Positions 32,294 through 38,105 of a stretch of 38,105 nt of DNA are shown piece after piece. Under the pieces are notes generated by a model. It searched no databases, was not told the origin of the DNA, and saw nothing but the letters and a program-made list of their open reading frames with translations. Made by a program: the position numbers and the translations under genes. The stretch lies in contig QFNF01000031.1 of assembly GCA_003240755.1 (NCBI GenBank), forward strand, positions 1-38,105, given 5' to 3'. The stretch is from Sphingomonas hengshuiensis. GTDB taxonomy: Bacteria > Pseudomonadota > Alphaproteobacteria > Sphingomonadales > Sphingomonadaceae. Position 1 is the first letter of the stretch; every line of letters begins with the position of its first letter.

Positions 32294-32982
32294 TGGACGT
32301 TTTCGTGAACACCGACGCCGCGACCATGTCGCCGGTCGCGCTCTTCCTGCAAGCCGACTGGGTGGTGAAGGCGGTGATGCTGGGGCTGCTGGCAGCCAGC
32401 ATCTGGACCTGGGCGATCATCGTCGGCTTCCTGGTGCGCGCGCGCAAGGTCCGTCGCGACATCGACCGGTTCGAGGTCGAGTTCGAACAGGCCGAGGATA
32501 TCGACGCGTTCCACCGGTTGCAGGGATCGCGCGACACGGCCATCGCCCGCGTGTTCTCGTCGGGGGTGCGCGAATGGCGGCGTTCCACCGCGTCGAAGCA
32601 GATCGACCGCGATGGCACGCGTGAACGCCTGGCCACCGCGATGGCGTCGAGCGTCGCGGACGAGAGCGAGACGCTGGCCGACCGGCTGAACGTGCTGGCG
32701 ACCGTCGGGTCGGTCGCGCCGTTCGTCGGGCTGTTCGGCACCGTGTGGGGCATCATGCGATCGTTCACCGCGATCGCGTCCGAACAGAACACGTCGCTGG
32801 CGGTCGTGGCGCCGGGCATCGCCGAAGCGCTGTTCGCCACCGCCATCGGCCTGTTCGCGGCGATCCCGGCGGTCATCGCCTATAACCGGTTCAGCCACAG
32901 CGTGAACCGGATCGAGGCGCGGCTGAACCGCTTTGCCGACGCGTTCCACGCGACGCTGTCCCGCCAGCTCGAAGGCGTCTGA
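32290..32982 (+). CDS. tolQ: Tol-Pal system proton channel subunit TolQ
   Basis: A 230-residue inner-membrane protein of the MotA/TolQ/ExbB family with three transmembrane helices: about 26-48 (VVKAVMLGLLAASIWTWAIIVGF), about 130-160 (LNVLATVGSVAPFVGLFGTVWGIM) and about 175-200 (IAEALFATAIGLFAAIPAVIAYN). The signatures GTVWGIM and EALFATAIGL are typical. With TolR it forms the ion channel whose proton flow energises TolA, pulling the outer membrane inward at division. Two ATGs lie in tandem (32290, 32293); the first overlaps the ybgC stop. AAAGGGG gives a ribosome site. tolR follows after three bases. Confidence 0.96.
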   Translation: MMDVFVNTDAATMSPVALFLQADWVVKAVMLGLLAASIWTWAIIVGFLVRARKVRRDIDRFEVEFEQAEDIDAFHRLQGSRDTAIARVFSSGVREWRRSTASKQIDRDGTRERLATAMASSVADESETLADRLNVLATVGSVAPFVGLFGTVWGIMRSFTAIASEQNTSLAVVAPGIAEALFATAIGLFAAIPAVIAYNRFSHSVNRIEARLNRFADAFHATLSRQLEGV

Positions 32983-32985
32983 ACG

Positions 32986-33417
32986 ATGGGCATCAACCTG
33001 CCGTCCGCCCGGGGAAAGGGCCGTCGCGCGCCGATGGCGGAGATCAACGTCACGCCGCTGGTCGACGTGATGCTGGTGCTACTCATCATCTTCATGGTCA
33101 CGGCCCCGCTGATGACCGCGGGCGTGCCGGTGAACCTGCCCGACAGCCGCGCCAAGGCGGTCGAACAGGCGCAGCAGCCGGTGACGTTGTCGATGGATGC
33201 GGACGGGCGGACCTATCTCGACGATATCGAGGTGTCGGCCGATAACCTGCCGGGCGAGCTGGAAAAGATCGCGGCGGCGGGTGCGGGCGCGACCGAACCC
33301 CGGCAGGTGATGCTGCGCGCGGACCGTTCGCTCGACTATGGCCGGGTCAACGCCGTGCTGGGCGAACTGAACCGCGCCGGGCTGAACCGCGTGTCGCTCA
33401 TCAGCGTGGCGCAGTAG
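32986..33417 (+). CDS. tolR: Tol-Pal system protein TolR
   Basis: A 143-residue TolR/ExbD-family protein. The short cytoplasmic head is followed by one transmembrane helix, INVTPLVDVMLVLLIIFMV, in which Asp27 is the proton-carrying residue. The periplasmic domain ends RADRSLDYGRVNAVLGELNRAGLNRVSLIS, the usual TolR fold. It forms the channel and peptidoglycan-binding part of the TolQR motor. It is packed between tolQ (3-base gap) and tolA (5-base gap). Confidence 0.96.
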   Translation: MGINLPSARGKGRRAPMAEINVTPLVDVMLVLLIIFMVTAPLMTAGVPVNLPDSRAKAVEQAQQPVTLSMDADGRTYLDDIEVSADNLPGELEKIAAAGAGATEPRQVMLRADRSLDYGRVNAVLGELNRAGLNRVSLISVAQ

Positions 33418-33422
33418 GCCCG

Positions 33423-34430
33423 ATGCACAAGGCGGAGAAGATCGGGCTCGGCGTAGCGCTGGCGGGACATGCCGTCCTGTTCGGGCTGTTGTCGGTCGGC
33501 TTTCTCGCGACGCCCAACCCGCTCAAACTCGAATCGAAGCCGATGGACGTCAGCTTCGCCGAGGACGTCGCCGCCGAACAGAGCGCGCCGGAGCAGACCG
33601 ACGCGCCGGCGATCAGCCAGGCCCCCGAAACCGGCCCGCCGGAGGATGCCGCGCCGAGCGAACCGGCGAGCGAGCCCGAACCGGCACCCGAACCCCAGCC
33701 TGCTCCGCCGGCCCCTGCGCCGCGTCCGCAACCGGCTCCGCGGCCCGAACCCAAGCCTGCACCCAAGCCCGCTCCCGCGCCCAGGCCCGTGCCGAAGCCG
33801 GTTCCCAGGCCGGCACCGAAGCCCGCGCCGAAGCCCGAGCCCAAACCGGCGCCGGCCAGGCAGCAGGCGCGCCCGGCACCGGCACGCCCGGTCGCCGTGG
33901 CCAAGGCCCCGCCCAAGGCCGCGCCCGCCAGACCCGCCGCAGCGCCGGCGAGGCCGGCGGCCAAGCCAACCGCAACCCGTGGCGAAGGCGGCAACGCACA
34001 GGCGACCGCGCAGCGTCCGCGCGGCGGGCGGCTGGGCAACGACTTCCTGAAGGGCATCGCCGACACCCCCGCGCCGGGCAAGGCACAGGCGCCGCGCGGT
34101 ACGGCGGTCAGTACCCAGTCGGTCGCCGGCCTCGCCAGCGCGATCCAGCGGCAGGTGCAGCCCTGCGCCAACAAGATTCCCAATCCGGGGCCGGGCGCGA
34201 ACCAGATCCGATCGAAGGTCCGCTTGCAGATGCGCGCCGACGGCACCTTCGCCGCCAGGCCCGCGCTGCGCGGACAGACGGGCGTCGACGACGAAAACCG
34301 CCGCTATGCGCAGCGCGTGTCCGAACTGGCGATCGCGGCGCTGATCCAGTGTGCGCCGTACGAATTGCCCGCCGACCTGTATGAAGGCGGCTGGAAAGAC
34401 ATCATCATCAACTACAAGCTGCCCGGCTGA
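33423..34430 (+). CDS. tolA: TolA-like envelope-spanning protein with a Pro/Ala-rich linker
   Basis: A 335-residue protein with an N-terminal membrane helix (about 8-28, LGVALAGHAVLFGLLSVGFL) and a C-terminal TolA/TonB-like domain (about 240-335) with two Cys (QPCANK, IQCAPYE), as in TolA domain III. Between them, about 60-205 is a low-complexity stretch built from short Pro-Ala-Pro-Lys/Arg/Glu units. In E. coli this region is a long Ala/Lys helix; here it should be an extended polyproline rod, as in TonB. TolA links TolQR in the inner membrane to TolB-Pal at the outer membrane. Confidence 0.9.
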   Translation: MHKAEKIGLGVALAGHAVLFGLLSVGFLATPNPLKLESKPMDVSFAEDVAAEQSAPEQTDAPAISQAPETGPPEDAAPSEPASEPEPAPEPQPAPPAPAPRPQPAPRPEPKPAPKPAPAPRPVPKPVPRPAPKPAPKPEPKPAPARQQARPAPARPVAVAKAPPKAAPARPAAAPARPAAKPTATRGEGGNAQATAQRPRGGRLGNDFLKGIADTPAPGKAQAPRGTAVSTQSVAGLASAIQRQVQPCANKIPNPGPGANQIRSKVRLQMRADGTFAARPALRGQTGVDDENRRYAQRVSELAIAALIQCAPYELPADLYEGGWKDIIINYKLPG

Positions 34431-34443
34431 CCGGAGGGGATGT

Positions 34444-35766
34444 ATGCGTAAAGTCACGATGGCATTGGGGGCGGTCCTCGCCAGCCTGCTCGCCGCACCC
34501 GCCGCGTTCGCGCAGGTCGAGGTGGATATCGAGGGCGGGATTTCCGAGCCGCTGCCGATCGCGGTGCCGGTAATGCCGACGCCGCAGGTCGCATCGACTC
34601 CCGCCGGGGCGACCGATGCGCTCGGACGGCAACTGGCCGAGATCGTCGCTACCGACCTGCGCAATTCGGGGCTGTTCAAGCCCGCCGGTCCTGCCGGCCT
34701 GCCGGCCGTCGCGATGGCGCAGGTACAGGCGCCCGACTATGCCGCATGGAGCGGGGCGCAGGCACTGGTGCAGGGCTATGTCCGGGCGGAGGCGAACGGG
34801 ACGCTGACCATCGGCTGCTACCTCTACGACACGTTCGGGCGCACCGAGCTGACGCGGCAGGGGTTCAACGTCGCCCCCGCCGAGTGGCGCCGCGCCGCGC
34901 ATAAGTGCGCCGATGCGGTCTATACCCGCCTGTCGGGCGAGGGCGCCTATTTCGACAGCCGCATCGTCTATGTCAGCGAGACGGGGCCGAAGGGCAACCG
35001 GACCAAGCGGCTGGCGATCATGGACCAGGACGGGGCGAACCACCGCTTCCTGACCAATGGCCAGTCGATCGTGCTGACGCCGCGTTTCGCGCCGAACCAG
35101 CAGTCGATCGTGTACATGTCCTACGCCAATGAACGGCCGGCGATCTATGTCCTCGATCTGGACAGCGGGCGGCAGCGGTTGCTGGTGCAGAATGCGTCGC
35201 TGACCTTCGCCCCGCGCTTCTCGCCCGATGGCCGCTACGTCCTGTTCTCGATGGCGCAGGCCGGCAATACCGACATCTATCGCGTATCCTCGGGCGGGGG
35301 CAGCCCGCAGCGGCTGACCAATGCGCCGGGCATCGACACCGGCGGCAGCTATTCGCCCGACGGATCGAAGATCGTCTTCGAAAGCGACCGGTCGGGGTCG
35401 CAGCAGCTCTATGTCATGAACGCCGACGGATCGAACCAGACGCGGATCAGCTTTGGCGGGGGACGTTATGCGACGCCCGTGTGGAGCCCGCGCGGCGACC
35501 TGATCGCCTTTACCCGCCAGGGTGGCGGCACGTTCCGCATCGGCATCATGTCGCCGAGCGGCAGCGGCGAGAAGCTGCTCTCCGATGCATGGGGTGACGA
35601 AGGGCCGAGCTGGTCGCCCAACGGCCGGGTGCTCACCTTCTTCCGCAGCGCGCAGGGGTCGGGCCGGGCGCAGATATGGTCGGTCGACCTGACCGGGTCG
35701 AATATCCGCCGCATCCCGACCGCACTGGACGGATCGGATCCGAGCTGGGGGCCGATCCGCCCCTGA
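34444..35766 (+). CDS. tolB: Tol-Pal system beta-propeller protein TolB
   Basis: A 440-residue periplasmic protein with a signal peptide (GAVLASLLAAPAAFAQ). The N-terminal domain (about 25-165) is followed by a six-bladed propeller with repeats such as LTFAPRFSPDGRYVLFS, GGSYSPDGSKIVFESD and YATPVWSPRGDLIAFT. These SPDG/SPRG-type units are the WD40-like PD40 repeats of TolB. It binds Pal and TolA. I chose the ATG at 34444 because GGAGGGG precedes it and the signal peptide begins there; it follows tolA by 13 bases. pal follows after 74 bases that contain a hairpin. Confidence 0.95.
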   Translation: MRKVTMALGAVLASLLAAPAAFAQVEVDIEGGISEPLPIAVPVMPTPQVASTPAGATDALGRQLAEIVATDLRNSGLFKPAGPAGLPAVAMAQVQAPDYAAWSGAQALVQGYVRAEANGTLTIGCYLYDTFGRTELTRQGFNVAPAEWRRAAHKCADAVYTRLSGEGAYFDSRIVYVSETGPKGNRTKRLAIMDQDGANHRFLTNGQSIVLTPRFAPNQQSIVYMSYANERPAIYVLDLDSGRQRLLVQNASLTFAPRFSPDGRYVLFSMAQAGNTDIYRVSSGGGSPQRLTNAPGIDTGGSYSPDGSKIVFESDRSGSQQLYVMNADGSNQTRISFGGGRYATPVWSPRGDLIAFTRQGGGTFRIGIMSPSGSGEKLLSDAWGDEGPSWSPNGRVLTFFRSAQGSGRAQIWSVDLTGSNIRRIPTALDGSDPSWGPIRP

Positions 35767-35790
35767 CCTTTCACCAACGGGGGCCGTTTG

Positions 35791-35811
35791 CGCTACAGGG
35801 GCATTGTAGCG
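35791..35811. promoter_or_regulatory. Hairpin in the tolB-pal gap
   Basis: CGCTACA and TGTAGCG are perfect 7-base arms around a 7-base loop. The hairpin lies 24 bases after the tolB stop and 29 before the pal start. There is no T-run, so it may stabilise an mRNA end or separate pal from tolB expression, or be an operator. Confidence 0.45.
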
Positions 35812-35840
35812 AAAGGCATGAAGACCAAGGGAGATTTGCG

Positions 35841-36371
35841 ATGAACAGGATTTCGACGACGTTGATCGTGGCAGCAGCGCTGGCGGCGACCGCCGGTTGC
35901 GCCAAGAAGCGCCCGGAAGTGCTGCCGCCCGCTCCTGGCCAGACCGTCGATCCCAATGCCGGTATCGGCACGGGTACCGGCACCGGCACCGGCACGAACG
36001 GCGTGGTCCCGGGATCGCGCGCCGATTTCCAGCAGTCGGTCGCCAGCGACACGATCAATTTCGGGCTCGACCAATATGATATCGACGCGACCGCGCGGCA
36101 GATCCTCGACAGCCAGGCACAGTGGCTGACGCGCTATCCCAATGTCCGCGTCACGATCGAGGGCCATGCCGACGAACGCGGCACCCGCGAATACAACCTC
36201 GCGCTGGGCGACCGTCGCGCCAATGCGGCCAGCAGCTACCTTGCCACGCGCGGCATCGCGCCGTCGCGCATCACGACGATCAGCTATGGCAAGGAACGCC
36301 CGCTGGCGCTGGGATCGGACGAGGCCGCCTGGGCGCAGAACCGTCGCGCCGTGACGGTGGTGTTGCAGTAG
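35841..36371 (+). CDS. pal: Peptidoglycan-associated lipoprotein Pal
   Basis: A 176-residue outer-membrane lipoprotein. The lipobox ATAGC places the lipidated Cys at 20. After a low-complexity linker that contains a run of Gly-Thr repeats (IGTGTGTGTGTNG) comes the OmpA-like peptidoglycan-binding domain (about 68-176) with EGHADERGTREYNLALGDRRA and ISYGKERP. Pal binds peptidoglycan and TolB and holds the outer membrane at the cell wall. The Gly-Thr run comes from an imperfect GGCACC hexamer repeat, so it can change length without shifting frame. AAGGGAG precedes the ATG. Confidence 0.96.
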   Translation: MNRISTTLIVAAALAATAGCAKKRPEVLPPAPGQTVDPNAGIGTGTGTGTGTNGVVPGSRADFQQSVASDTINFGLDQYDIDATARQILDSQAQWLTRYPNVRVTIEGHADERGTREYNLALGDRRANAASSYLATRGIAPSRITTISYGKERPLALGSDEAAWAQNRRAVTVVLQ

Positions 36372-36381
36372 ATGTTGTTGT

Positions 36382-36401
36382 CCCGCCGCCGGAGCGGCGG
36401 G
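36382..36401 (+). terminator. Hairpin after pal
   Basis: CCCGCCGC and GCGGCGGG form a perfect 8-bp stem with loop CGGA, starting 10 bases after the pal stop. Only GCATTT follows, so it is a weak intrinsic terminator or transcript end for the tol-pal operon. Confidence 0.45.
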
Positions 36402-36424
36402 GCATTTCCGCGTCGGACGGCAAA

Positions 36425-36450
36425 ACGGCCACCCCGTTCGGGGTGGCCGT
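36425..36450 (-). terminator. Terminator after clpA (possibly bidirectional)
   Basis: ACGGCCACCCC and GGGGTGGCCGT form a perfect 11-bp stem with a 4-base loop. Read on the minus strand it is followed by TTTTG, so it should end the clpA transcript, 31 bases after its stop. On the plus strand CCTGTTT follows, so it may also stop readthrough from pal. Confidence 0.8.
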
Positions 36451-36480
36451 CCTGTTTCGGGCGACGCGCCGTAGCCGTGC

Positions 36481-38105
36481 TTACGCCTCGGCAGGTGCCT
36501 TTGTCTTGCCGCCCTTGCGCGGCTTCTTTGGCGCGGCCGGCGTCATCTCGAACGCCAGTGCATTGTCCTTCAGCGTGACGTTCACCTCACCGCCATGGAC
36601 CAGCTTGCCGAACAACAGTTCCTCGGCCAGCGGTTGCTTGATCTTATCCTGGATCAGGCGGCCCATCGGACGTGCGCCATAGAGCTTGTCATAGCCCTTG
36701 TCGGTCAGCCACGTCTTCGCTTCCTCGTTCAGCCGGATATGGACGCCGCGGTCGGCCAGTTGCAGTTCGAGCTGCAGGATGAACTTGTCCACCACCCGCG
36801 CGACGACGTCAGGCGGCAGGTAGCCGAACGGCACGATCGCATCGAGCCGGTTGCGGAATTCGGGGGTGAAGAGCTTCTTCACCGCTTCTTCCTGCACGTC
36901 CTCGCGGTCGATCTGGCCGAAACCGATCGACTCCTTGGCCATGTCCGACGCGCCGGCATTGGTCGTCATGATGAGGATGACGTTGCGGAAATCGACGGTC
37001 TTGCCGTGGTGGTCGGTCAGCTTGCCATTGTCCATCACCTGCAACAGGATGTTGAACAGGTCGGGATGCGCCTTTTCGATCTCGTCGAGCAGCAGGACGC
37101 AATGCGGCTGCTGGTCGATCGCATCGGTCAGCAACCCGCCCTGGTCATAGCCGACATAGCCCGGCGGGGCACCGATCAGCCGGCTGACCGAATGGCGCTC
37201 CATATATTCGGACATGTCGAAGCGCTGCAGCGGGATGCCCATGATCTCCGACAATTGCCGCGCGACCTCGGTCTTGCCGACGCCGGTCGGGCCGGTGAAC
37301 AGATAGTTGCCGATCGGCTTGTCGGGATCGCGCAGCCCCGCGCGCGACAGCTTGATGGCCGAGGACAGCGCCCTGATCGCATCGTCCTGCCCGAACACCA
37401 CCCGTTTCAGGTCGAGTTCGAGATTGGCCAGCACCCGCGTATCGTCGGTCGACACGGTTTTCGGCGGGATGCGCGCCATCGTCGCGATCACCTGCTCGAT
37501 TTCCTTCGACGTGATCGTCTTCTTGCGCTTGGGCGCGGGTACCAGCATCTGCATCGCGCCGACTTCGTCGATCACGTCGATCGCCTTGTCGGGCAGCTTG
37601 CGGTCGTTGATGTAGCGCGCCGACAATTCTACCGCCGATTTGATCGAATCAGGGGTGTATTTCACCTTGTGGTGATCTTCGAACGCCGAGCGCAGGCCGG
37701 TGAGGATCTTGATCGTATCCTCGACCGAAGGCTCGTTCACGTCGATCTTCTGGAACCGGCGCAGCAGTGCGCGATCCTTTTCGAAGTGGTTGCGGAACTC
37801 CTTGTAGGTCGTCGAGCCGATGCAGCGAATCTGCCCGCCCGACAGCGCGGGCTTCAGGAGATTCGATGCGTCCATCGCCCCGCCGCTGGTCGCACCGGCA
37901 CCGATGACGGTGTGGATTTCGTCGATGAACAGAACCGCGTGCGGCAGCTTCTCCAGCTCGGTCACGACCTGTTTCAGCCGCTCCTCGAAATCGCCGCGAT
38001 AGCGGGTGCCCGCCAGCAGCGCGCCCATGTCGAGCGAATAGATGACCGCAGGCAGCAACACCTCGGGCACGTCGCCCTCGACGATCTTGCGCGCCAGACC
38101 TTCGG
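36481..38105 (-). CDS. clpA: ATP-dependent Clp protease ATP-binding subunit ClpA (5' end cut off)
   Basis: The last 541 residues of ClpA; the N-terminal domain and first Walker A lie beyond the right edge. The reading is open to the edge with EGLARKIVEGDVPEVL. Visible are the first AAA+ module (GTRYRGDFEERL, FIDEIHTVIGAGATSGGAMDA) and the second with Walker A (GPTGVGKTEVA), Walker B (LLLDEIEKAHP), sensor 1 (TTNAG) and the conserved MERHSVSRLIGAPPGYVGY. No long middle domain is present, which marks ClpA rather than ClpB. The sequence IGFG in KESIGFGQ could be the ClpP-docking loop. The C-terminus is Lys-rich (KKPRKGGKTKAPAEA). ClpA unfolds proteins for ClpP. Confidence 0.95.
   Translation of the reverse strand, partial: EGLARKIVEGDVPEVLLPAVIYSLDMGALLAGTRYRGDFEERLKQVVTELEKLPHAVLFIDEIHTVIGAGATSGGAMDASNLLKPALSGGQIRCIGSTTYKEFRNHFEKDRALLRRFQKIDVNEPSVEDTIKILTGLRSAFEDHHKVKYTPDSIKSAVELSARYINDRKLPDKAIDVIDEVGAMQMLVPAPKRKKTITSKEIEQVIATMARIPPKTVSTDDTRVLANLELDLKRVVFGQDDAIRALSSAIKLSRAGLRDPDKPIGNYLFTGPTGVGKTEVARQLSEIMGIPLQRFDMSEYMERHSVSRLIGAPPGYVGYDQGGLLTDAIDQQPHCVLLLDEIEKAHPDLFNILLQVMDNGKLTDHHGKTVDFRNVILIMTTNAGASDMAKESIGFGQIDREDVQEEAVKKLFTPEFRNRLDAIVPFGYLPPDVVARVVDKFILQLELQLADRGVHIRLNEEAKTWLTDKGYDKLYGARPMGRLIQDKIKQPLAEELLFGKLVHGGEVNVTLKDNALAFEMTPAAPKKPRKGGKTKAPAEA

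Noticed and set aside
36481..38105. ClpB disaggregase
   Set aside because: The long coiled-coil middle domain of ClpB is absent and the sequence follows ClpA between the two ATPase modules.

Overview
The window looks like chromosome from a high-GC alphaproteobacterium, most likely a sphingomonad (Sphingomonas or a close relative). This is inferred from gene content: a PhoK-type Sphingomonas alkaline phosphatase, GapR (DUF2312), a DUF1244 protein, a cyo-SURF1-RegBA cluster, and palindromic intergenic repeats of the GC-rich kind common in this group. Nearly all of it is densely packed coding sequence. I see no tRNA, rRNA, CRISPR array, insertion sequence, phage gene or plasmid function.

Layout. 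1-6610 (minus strand) is one tight operon for a cytochrome bo3-type ubiquinol oxidase, cyoABCD, followed by a SURF1 assembly factor and the RegB/RegA (ActS/ActR, PrrB/PrrA) redox two-component pair; regA runs off the left edge. A perfect 21-bp palindrome lies between cyoA and a divergent MFS transporter. 6744-10894 (plus) carries that transporter, a secreted trypsin-like protease, a NUDIX hydrolase and an extensin-like protein with M15-peptidase-type metal ligands. 10907-14780 holds an unknown protein, a secreted CHAP protein, an exported MsrB and a DEAD-box helicase. 15047-17194 is rpsA-ihfB with a clear terminator between. 17276-22091 has a secreted beta-helix protein, a PhoK-like phosphatase and a divergent DsbD-like thiol reductase.

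22171-25389 is a three-gene operon: circularly permuted ATP-grasp, alpha-E and transglutaminase-like proteins. Its associations are known from comparative genomics, but its product is not known to me. Here the transglutaminase-like member has lost its catalytic Cys (Pro161), so it looks like a pseudoenzyme. This is the best candidate for an undescribed system in the window.

25444-28211 has pyk (minus) and, divergent from it, DUF1244, gapR and DUF1003 genes. 28239-36371 joins two classic clusters, yebC-ruvC-ruvA-ruvB and ybgC-tolQ-tolR-tolA-tolB-pal. Between them lies a small secreted protein that resembles the periplasmic part of TolR/ExbD without a membrane anchor. Two palindromic intergenic repeats sit on either side of ruvC, and the first appears to supply its ribosome binding site. 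36481-38105 (minus) is the 3' part of clpA, which runs off the right edge.
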